Numbered from the stretch's first letter, positions 42,603 through 53,916 are shown. The stretch is 64,000 nucleotides of DNA from Agapetus fuscipes (GCA_951799405.1 OX637332.1:31596832-31660831), one strand, 5' to 3'. Program-made: numbers and translations. The notes: generated from the sequence alone by a model not told the origin.

Positions 42603-42735
42603 TGGCTGATTCAGCCATTCATTAACTCAGGTGTACCACGAGGATCAGTCCTGACTCTGACTTTCTTCCTTCTGCACATCAATGATTTACTTTTGAGTGC
42701 AATTTTCTATTCATATGCTGATAAAAGTACATATC
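42603..42735 (+). pseudogene. Non-LTR reverse transcriptase fragment
   Basis: Frame: FINSGVPRGSVLTLTFFLLH, then INDLL and FYSYADKST. These are RT motif B (GVPxGSVLxP-F) and motif C of Jockey/R1/CR1-type LINEs, with catalytic YADD changed to YADK, so it is dead. The frame runs on for about 25 codons to a stop. Confidence 0.7.
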
Positions 42736-43795
42736 ATAAAAGCTTGTATTTTCAAAGCCCTAAAGACACCTCAACCCTCTTTAATGCTCGCAAATATAAA
42801 ACTTATTTTGTGTGAAAAAAGCTGTCAGACACTGAACACTGACTATCGGGTTGAATTTCTGAAAATCGGATTCCTTGAAAAAAATGTACAAATCGTCTAT
42901 AATTTTTGCCAAATCACCGTGATTTCCCCAAGAATCAATATGATAGATAACAATAAAAAATAATGACCTCTATAATACTAAAACATCTTTAGTCTCGCAT
43001 ATTATTAATTTGCTTTCGTATCTGGTAAAATAAATTTGCTTGCGTAGGCCAAACTTCTTTGATTCATTTTCGCTCAGTTCATTGAAACTTTCTTTACAAT
43101 GTTATTTTAAAAAAGCAAAATTTCCCGAATAACTCATCGGAATGGAGAATGTCAATACGATAACGCAGTTAGCAAATCGGAATAGGGGAAAAGCGATTTT
43201 TTTGTTGGAGAACAAAGTTGGATATATTTTGTGAAATGGGTTTATTCCCGATCCGCGAATTCCCATCTTGTCAACGTTAGTCTCGAGCCATCCATCAGAG
43301 AGCTATTATCATGGAGAAGAAAGAAATGTGCCGAGGCCCACAAATCTATATGAATTCAAACATTTCAAAAATATACTGCGTGAATTACTTACAAAAGTCA
43401 ATAAAAATATATTACTTTGGGATATTGAATAAGGTATATTGTTGCTTATTTTTTTTCTCGATAAAATAAGGTATTGGGAGTTATTTATTTTCACATAAAT
43501 GTATTTACAATCCAATAGATTATTACAATTCAAGCTCTATTTATCCAACAATTTGTCCGTTTGTTTAACAATACAAACTGAATGCTCCGATTTTCGGGCG
43601 GAATCTAATGCGCCGGAGTATATACTAGCAAATGATTGAAGGCTCCAGACACGTTAATCTCTTTGCTACAATTATCATCACCCAAAATTGCAATTGCCAT
43701 AACTATTGGTATATAAATTGTTAATTTGGTTAGTAGAGTTAATAATTTCTTACAATGTATGTAATATGATGTGATGTGAGGCTGTTAAAAACGCA
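42736..43795. other. Unassigned DNA
   Basis: May contain more of the decayed LINE to about 42960. A minus-strand frame is open for about 65 codons around 43110-43303 but has no donor and no recognised similarity. Confidence 0.35.
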
Positions 43796-43975
43796 CCTAA
43801 GCTGCACATATAGTACAACTTGTTGCCGTATTGTCTTTGAAGGAGGCTGTATACCCAATTATTCTTTACAGGTAAGCGAGCTGGTTTTACGGCAACCATT
43901 TCACTAGCAGTTGTAGTTTTCCCGCTCCCAATGTGAATGTTTTTTATTTTTTGTGAAGATCGAATCTAAAATTAA
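43796..43975 (-). mobile_element. SINE B, 3' half, old
   Basis: Diverged copy ('ctaagctgcacatatag' to 'ttttttgtgaagatcg'), cut by a PLE piece. It still has TTCTTTACAG/GTAAG on the plus strand. Confidence 0.65.
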
Positions 43976-44065
43976 TCGTTAATTATTTAAAAATTCAAAT
44001 GAATAAAACGTTTTAATCCTCTTATTTATTTATTTTTTTGTGCTCGAACATTTTCGCCTAACCTT
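43976..44065 (-). mobile_element. PLE terminal-repeat fragment
   Basis: 'aattatttaaaaattcaaat' and 'gctcgaacattttcgccta' match the left arm and hammerhead-like region of the element at 27211-27304, including GGCGAAAA on the minus strand. Confidence 0.6.
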
Positions 44066-44812
44066 AACGGTTAATGGTTGGATTAACACTAAAACATATA
44101 AAATTTATCATTTTATAGGAACTTGTTCATTAAGTACATAAGTATTTGAGGTGGTAGGTGTTGCCTATTCACGATTAAAATAGTTTTACGTAATTTATCG
44201 ATACAACTGCATGTTATTTGCTAGTTGTGCATAATACTGCACTTAGTATATAGATATTTCTTGTGCAATAATGAAAATTGCATTTTAAATAGCGAATTTA
44301 AAATTTGACATCATCTGATAATGATCCAGCGTAGGTAGAGCGTTGTTTTCATGTAAAATTATTGTTAATTACTTCGCATTATCAAACTTAATTATCTTTT
44401 CGTACTGCAATTTATTTAAACCAGAATTAAATGTCTCTACACATTCCAATATGGAAGTAAAAATATTATAAAACACTTTACGGAGCAAAGTAGGGAATGC
44501 TTTACTAATAAAAATAGCAGTGAAACCTTCTTGTAATAATAATGATAACGTATGATTTATTTGTTGATAGTAGCTGAATTTTTGTGAATCTCATCGAGCC
44601 CGCTGAGAGCTTGGACTTTGAAGTAAAAAATGTATTTTTTTGTGTAACATTAATATGAAAAAATATTCAATTACAATGCAATTTTTAAATAACAATACGA
44701 ACGTAAATAGCCCGTCTTATTTTTTTTAAATGATGCAAAATAAATTAATCATGTTGTATTGTTTAAAAATATTCGTTTTGTGATTGAAAATCAGTTAGAT
44801 TATTATTGAGAA
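44066..44812. other. Unassigned DNA
   Basis: Apparently repeat-free by eye. Nothing recognised. Confidence 0.4.
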
Positions 44813-44876
44813 ATGGTAGATGGAAGAAAATAGTAGATGGAGAAATAGTGGATGGAGAAATAGAAGATGGAAGTAG
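44813..44876. repeat. Short tandem repeat
   Basis: Four to five imperfect units of about 15 bp built on AGATGGAGAAATAGT. Confidence 0.7.
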
Positions 44877-45039
44877 TTCCGAAAATATTTGTAACGTTTA
44901 CTCAAAAATCAATAAAAGTGGAATAAAACAAAGTTCTAATTTCTTTTATTTTTTAATTTAAAAAAATAATCAATCTGTAAAAATGAATTTCTACAAAAAT
45001 CTTTTGAAAATTCAGAAATAATATGTTTGAATGTCTTAC

Positions 45040-45091
45040 CTGCTTCAAGTAGATTTTTGTTGAGCTGTTTCCAAGTTGACGGAGCTTTCAA
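45040..45091 (-). other. Candidate internal exon, 52 nt
   Basis: Minus strand: CATTTTTTCTTTCATTTCAG directly before, then 52 bases, then GTAAGACATTC. The exon ends GCAG, so CAG/GTAAGA is a near-ideal donor. Only one frame is open, reading LKAPSTWKQLNKNLLEA. It lies in a stretch without recognisable repeats. Either a small real exon of an unrecognised host gene or a lucky pair of splice signals. Confidence 0.4.
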
Positions 45092-45894
45092 CTGAAATGA
45101 AAGAAAAAATGGGTTATTTTAAAAATGACGTGGGTAAGTTCTTTTACAACAATATGACTTAGTTATTTAACAAATATAAGTACGCTGCATTTTGTCTTAT
45201 TTATTTTACAATGAACAATGAAATAATTGTTTGTTTCCCTCGAAAATATACAAAATATAAAGTATTTCAAATGTTTTTATTAATGAAATCTATAAAATTA
45301 TGATTAAAAAAAAATATTTTGAGCAATGTTTTATTAAAATTTGTATATTAAAGCTTAAACACAATAGATTTTAAATTAAAATTAAATAAATTGTATGTTT
45401 TATGTAATTTTATTGGAATTCATGTCAAGCCACAATAATTAATATCGATTTTTATTTAAAACATAAATTCTCGTATCGTGAAGTGTATCTGCTATTTTTA
45501 TATTCAATAATAATAATGTATTGTACGGAATACAGAAGTATAACTGCATTATAAAAGGATAAAGAAAAATATCCGGAGGAAACTGGAACGCAGGCAGAGC
45601 GAGGCGCGATAGAGCATAAATGATTCATACGATTTCAATTTAGATACTTGCTCACGTATAAGTGTTTATCGATTCCAATATTATTGCATAATACGCAAGG
45701 CAAGTGCATATTTTATAGGATAAATCTTTTATCCGCTCCCAACGAAGTTAGACGCATTTCAGAATAAATGTTGGCGAACTCATGGACGGCGGAGAAGACA
45801 AATGTATCGATCCTGTAGCAGTCGAGGGTTGTGGATGGTTTGTCGATTCTATGTCAAAGGCGAGTCCTCTTCTTACTCTCTTCTTAGTCTCTTC
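45092..45894. other. Unassigned DNA
   Basis: No repeats recognised. A further acceptor-like sequence on the minus strand (CCTTTTATAATGCAG, near 45543) has no partner donor. Confidence 0.35.
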
Positions 45895-46300
45895 TCCAGA
45901 ATCTTCACTGGCTACGTAGGCCAGAGCGCATCGAGTTCAAAGTGTGCACGATGGTCCACAAAGCTTTATTTGGAAAAACACCCAAATATCTCGCTGATTT
46001 AATCAAACCAGTCACCCTCGGCAAAAAAAGCCTTACACTGCGCTCGGCTGAGACTGGAGCCAAATCAAGGATTGAAGAACCTATAAGAAGAGTTAACACA
46101 ATATTTAGAGAGCGTGCATTTGCAGTTGCTGGCCCTCTGGCCTGGAACCACCTGCCACATTATGTGAGAGAGCTAGAGGACCATGGAAAGTTCCGGAATG
46201 CACTGAAGACAAACAAATTTCTGACATCGTTTGCACCAGCGCCCTTGGAGTGACTACATCACGAAACGGCGCTATAAAGAAATCATCAACTCATCATCAT
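45895..46300 (+). pseudogene. L2/CR1-like LINE ORF2 C-terminus
   Basis: NLHWLRRPERIEFKVCTMVH, then KALFGKTPKYLADLI, ERAFAVAGPLAWNHLP and FRNALKTNKF, then TGA. It is followed by AACGGCGCTATAAAG and CATCAT repeats. LHWLP-x-RIxFK through FRxxLKT is the canonical L2/CR1 tail. Strongly 5' truncated. A different subfamily from 19604. Confidence 0.85.
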
Positions 46301-46787
46301 CATCATCTAGTTCTCTGGCCACATTCCACGCAGAAAACAAGATTATGATGAAAATCTTGTCCTAATGATAAGTCTGTAAGAGATATACAACTCATTGTAC
46401 CAGGTAGGTGAAATAAGCTTTTCGGTTACAAAAGTTTACAGAATATTGTCAAAAGTTTGAAAGGAGTAGTGCTGGTGGGGGCACGACCCTTAATTATAAG
46501 ACGATTGACCAGAAAATAAGGTTCCACACTTTTCCATTTTCCATGTTTGTACCCTTTTTTTAATTAACGAGTTAAAATAAATGACTGTGTTAAAAAAAGG
46601 TGCACAAATGCAGATGGTTTACGAGTAGATTATCTCTGTTCTTTAAGTGTTTTTATATTGTTGTCGGAATTATTCGTCACTTGCCGTCGATGGACGAACG
46701 CCAACCAATGAAAAAGCGTTATGTGTTATGTGTGAGTTGATTGAAACATTTACTAAAATATGATTTTAACCAAATATCCGTGGCAAG
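46301..46787. other. Unassigned DNA
   Basis: Nothing recognised. Confidence 0.4.
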
Positions 46788-47035
46788 TAATCATCATCAT
46801 CTTGTTAAGGCAGCGCCTTATTGTGTCAGCCATTTGTCTCTGTCTGTTGCCATCCTCTTGAGATGCGAATAGGAGGAGACATCCATGAGCCGCTTCACAT
46901 CCTTGAAGTATGAAGTTCTTGGGCGACCTCTTGTTCGTCTTCCTCAGACTTTGCCTTCTTAAGATGTTGTTAAGAAAGGTGCTATATCTAATCGAGTGCC
47001 CCATCAGCTTGGCTTTCCTCTTTAAAATGTGTCAT
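46788..47035 (-). pseudogene. LINE ORF C-terminus with GAT tail
   Basis: Minus strand frame: RGRPRTSYFKDVKRLMDV, then MATDRDKWLTQ and a stop, then AAGGCGCTGCCTT and a GATGAT tail. The GRPRT-Y and DRDKW pair marks the end of a LINE RT protein. Frameshifts upstream connect to KAKLMGHSIRYSTF. Confidence 0.7.
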
Positions 47036-47103
47036 TTAAATAGTCCTCTGGGTGTGTGGCATGTGTAAGGGCCAACTTAGACCGTCCTGTGTGAATAGTA
47101 TCT

Positions 47104-47335
47104 ATCTATAATCTATAATCTAAGTTGCAAAGATATATTCATTCAAAGCTCTCAGATGTATGCCCACAAACAAACACGTGTAGTTCGCGCTTACAAATGC
47201 TGATTGTGTACTTACAAATAAAATCCAAACCTCAAATGAACATAAGCCCTGCAACTCTTGCCGACATTCCCTGAAACAGGGGTGACATTGGCAAAGTGAA
47301 CCATTTTTTACAGTATGGGTGGTCAGCCTCATACT
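47104..47335 (-). repeat. Repeat A
   Basis: Complete except for the first 15 bases of the 5' boundary ('gcctcatac' then unrelated sequence). Confidence 0.85.
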
Positions 47336-48080
47336 CTGTCCCTTTAAAAGTTGATGCATATGTTTGCAACCCGCATATTATAGACTGTGTAGTATGTGGT
47401 ATGTGACTGGGGCTGTAAGCGTGTAGGAGCAGACCCATTAATGCGGTTCCGCAAATTCCAAACGCATTTAAATTTTATTTCCCCGCGCGATGAAAATTGT
47501 ACAATTTTCGCGAAACAAGGCTGGAGGAGCAGAACTGCATCTGCCAAATTGAATTTCCGGGAACGTGAGGTGACGTGGATGCTAGAGCGAGAGGGAAGGT
47601 GGCACCAGTAGGGAGAGATAGGGAAGCACGTGCGCTAGAGAGAGAGATAATGTGCCGCCGTGAGGCGACCGCAAGAACGTGCGGGATGATTGTGGTGTAA
47701 TGTGACGCATCGACATGCGAGACCTAAAAACGTCGCATTTCTGTCTCATGTGCAACTTCGTGTTTAATTTATTAAAATATATGAAAAATGGAGCACTAGA
47801 AATTTAATTTATAGCAGAGAATTGCTTAAAACTAATTGATGATTGATTTTTGTCATAGACTCTTTTTTTTAATTTACGTAAAATCTAAGGAAACAATGTT
47901 ATGTCACGTTGCCAGGCTAGGGGCGGAACGGAGAAATACAAAATGGCAGCTGAAAAATACACTAAAACGCTACGTACTGCATTCAGCATAACCCTCAACA
48001 ATGTTGCTAGAAAAACCCTAATTATCCGAAATCCGCTTTTTTTATTTATTATGGATGACGTCAGGTAGCTAACGGGGATA
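47336..48080. other. Unassigned DNA
   Basis: A purine-rich GAGAG tract lies at about 47560-47660. Otherwise nothing recognised. Confidence 0.35.
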
Positions 48081-48889
48081 TTCTTAGACATTTAAGTCGT
48101 CGGTTGAGCCCACGTTTTGACAAACTAATGATGCCTGGGCTGGAAGTTTCATCACCACGGTCATTCTTACCTACCGAATTTTGGTAACATTTGTATGAAA
48201 ACAAATCAGTGTTATGTTATTTTACTAAATAACATATAAGATAACATTCTCGAAGTGTGCAGTACCTATGTGTCGTGGGCCGAACAGAGCCGAACGGTCA
48301 CGGAAGCAGCCGGACTGCACCGTGGAATCTGATCGGGCTGTCGATTGTCGCTCGGCAGTCCTGGGCCAGACGTCGGCGACAAAGCACCAAGCACCCAAGC
48401 AACGGAGCTCCCTCCCCTTCTACTTGGAGCATCCGCCATCCAAGGCACTCGCCTTGTGGACCAGAGACGGGAGCCTAGGAGCGCCCACCCAGGGGCTCCA
48501 ACGTGTGGAGGCGTCCGCCTCGTGATCAGAGTAGGGAGTGCTTTAGTGACAAGGTCGGGCCATTCCCTTATTTCCCCTTTTTTTTCCCCATATTAGTAAA
48601 GTAAATAAACCCTTATTTGTTCATGTTAAACTCATCTTTTATTAAATATACAACCTTCCCAAAATACAAGTAAGCAACGCAAAGAAAGAACCCCACGCCC
48701 TGAGAGTGATCCTGATGAGAGCTAGCCGGATGTAAGTATCCTGTAGGTACATCCTGGAGATGATACCTTTCAATGCAAACATAACATCAGCTGTTCACTT
48801 GCGGCCATCTTGGATTAACAAGTCTTCATACAATTGCATAATTAGTTTGTCAAAGCGTGGGCTGAACGGACTACTAAAATGTCTAAGAA
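48081..48889. mobile_element. Mariner-like MITE split by an LTR
   Basis: TTCTTAGACATTTAAGTCG at the left and ACTAAAATGTCTAAGAA at the right, TA on both sides. The two halves join smoothly if 48210-48786 is removed, by comparison with 41097-41311. Confidence 0.75.
48210..48786. mobile_element. Candidate solo LTR, 577 bp
   Basis: Begins TGTTATGTT and ends AACATAACA, a perfect 9 bp inverted repeat of TG...CA type. tcag (or atcag) on both sides is a 4-5 bp target duplication. The interior is GC-rich with overlapping spurious frames, then AATAAA-containing AT-rich sequence near 48600. Its host MITE gives the empty-site prediction. Confidence 0.65.
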
Positions 48890-49589
48890 TAAGGGTTTTA
48901 TTTTATTGTTGTGCCGAGTTTATTTGTAATGATTATTTGTATAACGAAGGTATCCTATTTTTTTATTTGTAAGATATTTGTCGGGGGTGTAAACCAAGTA
49001 CCAGGACAAAGTTGTGAAAAGAACTAAAAACATCGGCTTCAATTTTCATAAAACAAAAATGAACAGAAGTGTATGACAAGACTGGTAAAATTGTAGTTGT
49101 TTGTATTTTCACAGACATTTTAAAGGTTAGTTATTATCCCTCAAATTTAATGTAAAATCATATTCAGTTATTTTGGCATTGACCAGTAATTAGGTACTAA
49201 ATTATATTCCAAGGCTTCGATTTCCATTGAAGTCAAGTGCTTACGCGTGGAGAGAAATTCTCAAAATGATGTAATACAGGTTCCACGAAATCTAATGAGA
49301 TGATAACGCGGTAAGTCACTTATAAGGTAAATCAATTAAACAACAAAGAATATCGGCTTCTGAGAACTCACGTCTTACACAAATACGTAGAAACATACAT
49401 AACTACTTTGTATGTTTCTTTTTCCTTTTTAGGTTGAAGAATTTTTACAGTGGATTTTTTTTTTCATAAAACTGTCAATGATGTATGTAGGTACTGTACC
49501 AACATTCGTACGACTTTTTAATATCAATACAATTAATATCAAATGGGATTACATTCCTTCCTAAAAAGAACAAAGCTTTGTATTGAATT
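48890..49589. other. Unassigned DNA
   Basis: Nothing recognised. Confidence 0.4.
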
Positions 49590-49685
49590 TTTCGGGAAGG
49601 TCGGCAAGAGTTGCTCGGCTAATGTTCATTTGAGATTGGGTTTTAATGTTGTAGTAAGTCCAAATTCAACATGTGGTTGATAGTT
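49590..49685 (+). repeat. Repeat A, middle fragment
   Basis: 'gggaaggtcggcaagagttg' to 'aattcaacatgtgg'. Confidence 0.65.
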
Positions 49686-49739
49686 TTCATTATTTTTTAA
49701 AATAAATCTTTATCATAGCTTACCACAATGTTGTTTCAC

Positions 49740-49922
49740 TTGATCAATTTGAAATCTTACAAGTTGCAGGTAGTAATTTCATTTGAAGTTTGGATTTTTT
49801 TCATCTAAGTGCACATGCAGCATTTGTAAGCGCGAACTTACACGTGCCTTTTTGTGAGCATGCATTTAATATGAGATTTAAAAGTTAATATATCTGTGCA
49901 ACTTAGATTATTAGATAATACA
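49740..49922 (+). repeat. Repeat A, 3' two-thirds
   Basis: 'gcatttgtaagcgcgaactt' and a normal 'gcaacttagattattagata' tail. Confidence 0.75.
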
Positions 49923-50232
49923 TCCATAAAAATTTAAGTGATCAAGTGTTCGGTTCAATCAAAAGCCACTCAGCTTTCGGCTGAAACTTCTTTAATCTAG
50001 ATGCCATCTGAGAGTGGTCGGATAGCCATCCGGCCAGAAGTAATGGATATCGTCGCGTGCTTCTGATGACAAGGCGTTGAGGAGAAGACGACCCAAGTAA
50101 TTTGCTTTCGCAGACCGGCCATTCATCTTTTATGACATTCGACCTGAAACTTTAAGCTGGGGTGCGGCTGATGATTCCATTAGTTGCAGTACCACCAGTA
50201 TAATGTAATACTTTACGCTTTCACTTGTCCAC

Positions 50233-50345
50233 CATTGTCTATATCTATAACCTTTAAACTAAGTTGCAAATATATATTTACATTAAAGTCTCTTGCTTAC
50301 AAGCGGGCACATGTAAGTTTGCGCTTACACATGCTGCGTGTTTAG
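50233..50345 (-). repeat. Repeat A, 3' half
   Basis: 'actaagttgcaaatatatat' to 'acacatgctgcgtg'. Confidence 0.65.
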
Positions 50346-50357
50346 AATAAAAAAAAT

Positions 50358-50601
50358 AAGTTGTAAAGATATATAAACATTTTAAGCTCATATCAAATGC
50401 ATGCCCACAGGCCACAAACAAACACGTGTAGATCGCGCTTACAAATGCTGAACGTGTGCTTACAAATAAAATCCAAGCCTCAAATGAACATAAACCCTAC
50501 AACTTTTGCCAACCTTCCCTGACACATCGGTGATATTGAGAAAATGAGCCCTTGTTTACAGTATGGGTGGTCAGCCTCATACTAACCTATAAGTCAAGGA
50601 A
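50358..50601 (-). repeat. Repeat A, full length
   Basis: 'ataagttgtaaagatatata' to 'cctataagtcaaggaa'. Adjacent to the preceding half copy in the same orientation. Confidence 0.8.
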
Positions 50602-50654
50602 TAACACGGAAGTCAAGGTGTACATTTAGAAAGTAAGCCAAACGTCACATAAAA

Positions 50655-50768
50655 ACGACCTTGCAAACTCATGTTGCCTTTTCCTGAAACCGGTGTGGCA
50701 TTGGGAAAAGTGAACTAGATTTAAACAGCATGGGGTGTCAGCCTTATACTTACCTGGTACTCAAGAAA
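50655..50768 (-). repeat. Repeat A, 5' part, diverged
   Basis: 'ttgccttttcctgaaaccgg' to 'cttacctggtactcaag'. Third member of a local cluster. Confidence 0.6.
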
Positions 50769-50808
50769 AGAATGGGCGTTTACAAAAATGAATGGCAAAA
50801 AAAGTTCT

Positions 50809-50960
50809 TTACTGTAACTGTAACTCTGTTGCCACTCTACCAGAGGAGGCTTAAGTCATTACATTTGCCTCCTTTTCTTCATATCCATAGACACCTCTTT
50901 CAATTCACTCTGTATTTGTTATTATTTCACAAATTCATCAATGTGATCCAGTCATAATTT
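50809..50960 (-). pseudogene. LINE 3' end with GTTACA tail
   Basis: Plus strand starts CTGTAACTGTAACTCTGTTG, the reversed tail, followed by CCACTCTACCAGAGGAGGC. The coding remnant is ELKEVSMDMKK-like with stops. Confidence 0.6.
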
Positions 50961-51734
50961 TTTTTATTATTTTTTGTTTTGTTTTTCCTTTCACATTTCT
51001 TCTATATATTTTTTTTTTCAGTTTTGTTACATGGCCAAACCATCTCATCGAATTATTTTGTACCTTCAATTTCAACATGCATTTTTCATTTACTTATTAA
51101 TTCATACTTAAATATCTCAAAGTTTTCCTGTCCTACTCCTCAAGTGGTTCATTTCCACCATCCATTTCTTTTCTCATTTTACTGTCACTCGTAGTCAGTG
51201 CTTTACTTACAAACATTACTTTTATTTATCATTTGATTTATCTAAAACAAAAGCAGGAATATCATGAATATTTAACCATAAAAAGAGATTATTGTGTTTT
51301 ACGCCCGTTCAGTTCAAGACCGTCCCCATATTAAGTTGATGGATGAGAGATATTATTATAATGCAGAGACCTCGTTAAGACCCAAAAAGTGAAGGCGCAT
51401 AAAACACAGAATAATCTTTACCCCGCAGTTTTTTTACAGATATTTTGACTTTGTTTTTTTTTGTCGTTTACATTATCCCTCCCAAGCTGTGTTTTTTATC
51501 TTCACGCTTTTGCAAATTTCTTACGAAAAACTTTTTTGAAGAGCGTAAGTGTGTTCATTTTATGACGCAAGCATAATATCATGTTGGTATATGGAAAAGA
51601 GAAAAAAGAAATGTTAAAAAAAAATGCCGCCCGTAGGGTTTAGAATACAGGTACTGTTCTAAGCACGAGTGAGCATTGAAAGTCAAGATATATGGGTGTA
51701 ATCATGGAGGAGATAATTATACGGAGTGACTGTG
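50961..51734. other. T-rich and unassigned DNA
   Basis: Pyrimidine-rich to about 51200, possibly more of the minus-strand LINE. Beyond that nothing recognised. Confidence 0.35.
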
Positions 51735-51832
51735 ATTTAGTTCGCGCGAACTTACACGTGTCTGTTTGTGGGCATGCATTTGATATAAGTTTTGAATGTT
51801 AATATATCTTTGTAACTTAGATTATAGAGAAT
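51735..51832 (+). repeat. Repeat A, 3' half
   Basis: 'cgcgaacttacacgtgtctg' to 'aacttagattatagaga'. Confidence 0.7.
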
Positions 51833-52000
51833 AAATTTGTCCCTTTATATCACACGTTAGTCTGGTTACCGTAATTTCATCGGGCATAAGTCTCTTTACA
51901 TCAATTGTATTGAGTATTAATTGTTCGTTTACATCAATTACATAGAGTTTGTTATTTTACACAGAACATTTATTCCTTCACATCGGACATAGACGACATA

Positions 52001-52119
52001 AACGACGATAGCATGTTGACAGCACCGATTCTCATCAGATCACCGAAGTTAAGCAATATTGGGCATGGATGCTACTTGGATGGGTGACCGCTAGGTACAC
52101 CGCGTGTTGTTGGCATATC
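52001..52119 (+). pseudogene. 5S rRNA-like sequence
   Basis: CATCAGATCACCGAAGTTAA, then TACTTGGATGGGTGACCGC and GTTGTTGGCAT match eukaryotic 5S rRNA. Length is close to the normal 120. Several changes (GGGCATGG for GGCCTGG, CTAGGTAC for CTGGGAAC) and the isolated position argue for a pseudogene or a SINE head. SINE C begins about 7 bases later. Confidence 0.8.
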
Positions 52120-52123
52120 TTGG

Positions 52124-52435
52124 ACCGATCCGTAGTCCAGTGGCAGCACTTCAGACTCGTAAATGGAAGGTTGTGGGTTCGCATCCCGGCGGAGCACAAA
52201 ATTTACCATTTATATTTCCAAATTTGCTCTTTGCTGGGTTGAAAAATTAATAAACCTTTACCAAAGACCGGTCACTGAAAGGTCCATCCAACCTTACAAC
52301 AACTGGGTCTTGCTTGAGAATTGGCGCTTTCTACAGCGACGACCAAGCTCGCAGAGGGCTCTTGAGGTGTGATACACACAAAAACAGCGCTCACCAAAAA
52401 ACTCAGCCTAATATTATTATTATTATAGGTCCCTT
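52124..52435 (+). mobile_element. SINE C, full length
   Basis: CCGTAGTCCAGTGGCAGC A box, GGGTTCGCATCCCGGC B box, body to AGGGCTCTTGAGGTGTG, GCGCTCACCAAAAAAC and an ATT tail. The tail resembles the L2/CR1-like 3' end at 19900-19960, suggesting use of that LINE's machinery. Confidence 0.85.
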
Positions 52436-52782
52436 TACAACCATTACATCGGTCATTTGTTCCTTTACTCCGAACCGTCCCTTAAAGCGTATTGAAATAC
52501 CATTACAGGCGTCTAAGGCTGGAGTGCTGGCGCCCTAAGCCCGCTAGGCTTAAGCTGCGAACAATCCGGCTTAATTACTCGGCCAGCTCCGATGTAATCT
52601 AGCAAATGAACGGGCATTGATTCTCTCAATACGAGCCGCGCGGCAAAAAATCAGACAATGATCGATGGCGGGAAATCAAATGAGCGCGGGCAAGTGGGTG
52701 AGCGAGAGTTCATCCGTGCATCTAGCGCGTAATAGCTTGTATAAGCATAACGTGAAACCCAACTTACCTTGCGACGAGTACT
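52436..52782. other. Unassigned, GC-richer DNA
   Basis: Higher GC and CpG than its surroundings and without recognised repeats. At 52762-52770 the minus strand has a perfect AAG/GTAAGT donor, but repeat A lies only about 13 bases upstream of it, leaving no evident exon. Confidence 0.35.
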
Positions 52783-52885
52783 TCTAAATCTAAATCTAAA
52801 TCTAAGTTGCAAAGATGTTCCCATATTATTTGATATTCATGTTAAATGCATACTCACAAGTAGACACTTACAAGTTCGTTTAAAT
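52783..52885 (-). repeat. Repeat A, 3' part
   Basis: Three AAATCT tail units, then 'aagttgcaaagatgttccc' to 'agtagacacttacaag'. Confidence 0.65.
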
Positions 52886-53108
52886 TAAGTTAGCTCCAGA
52901 AGTGCAGGGTCGGGTTAGTGGGTCACATCACTAGGGAAGCTGTCCGCGTCAGTGTTGATGTGACGAGTGTTCTATTTAAAAATGCAAACGCAATTATTTC
53001 TTAACGTTTTATTCCCGAGGGGTGGCATTGGCATGTGAAATCGATTTATTTTCACAGGGAAGGTAAATAGCGCCTGGTGATTATATACAGATTGTAATTC
53101 AACTACTC

Positions 53109-53330
53109 CTCCTTGACTGATAGGTTGGTTCACTTTTGCCAATGCCACCCCGGTTCAGGGAACGGCGGCAGGAGTTGCAAGGTTTATGTTCATGAGAGGC
53201 TTTGTTTATTTGTATGCACACATGCAGAATGTGTAGGCACGAACCTACATGTGCCTATCTGTAGGCATGCATTTCATATGAGCCTTAAATGGTAACATAT
53301 CTTTGCAGCTTAGATTATAGATGTATTTCT
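53109..53330 (+). repeat. Repeat A with 5' deletion
   Basis: Begins at the fixed boundary but skips from 'ataggttgg' to 'ttcacttttgcc', losing about 25 bases. Tail intact. Confidence 0.75.
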
Positions 53331-53676
53331 GTATCTTACCGCCTATGGAATAAGAGGAAAAATATTTTAGAAATGACTAATGGTTAGAACATGGCGATGT
53401 TAAGTTTATTCATATACCTAATCGTACTATAATTTTGTAACCAAATTCAGTTTTTTAAATATCTTTATTCCAGTTTTCTAAATTTGTAATGTATGTTCTC
53501 CTGTGGAAGCAATAAATAGTAATATATCACTTGTCCTTCCTTCCTCCCCTCAGTCTCTCTCAGTCCACTCCTAGACGTAAGCCTCCTCCAATCTTCCAAG
53601 GAACAACAGTGGTTAGTTCAACAATTTAAAATCTGAATGAGTTTCGCAGCCAACAGTGTAGTGAATTGAAATTACC

Positions 53677-53916
53677 AATCTATAATCTATAATCTAAGGT
53701 GCAAGGATACATTCATTTAAAGCTTTCAGATGTATGCCCACAAACCAACACGTGTACTTACAAATGCTGAATGCGTACTTACAAATAAAATCCAAACCTC
53801 AAATGAACATAAGCCCCACAACTTTTGCCGACCTTCCCTGAAACAGGGGTGACATCATGTGAACCATTTTGTACATTATGGGTGGTCAGCCCCATACCAA
53901 CCTATAAGTCAAGGAA
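53677..53916 (-). repeat. Repeat A, full length
   Basis: 'aatctataatctataatc' to 'cctataagtcaaggaa'. Confidence 0.85.

Noticed and set aside
43110..43303. Minus-strand frame open for about 65 codons after an acceptor-like CCATGATAATAG
   Set aside because: No donor, weak acceptor, no recognisable similarity. Expected several times by chance in 64 kb.
48256..48596. Five overlapping frames in the GC-rich block
   Set aside because: All six frames are long only because stops are rare in GC-rich DNA. The block is inside the candidate solo LTR.
52001..52119. Functional 5S rRNA gene
   Set aside because: Single, isolated and with changes at normally invariant positions. Better read as a pseudogene or SINE head.
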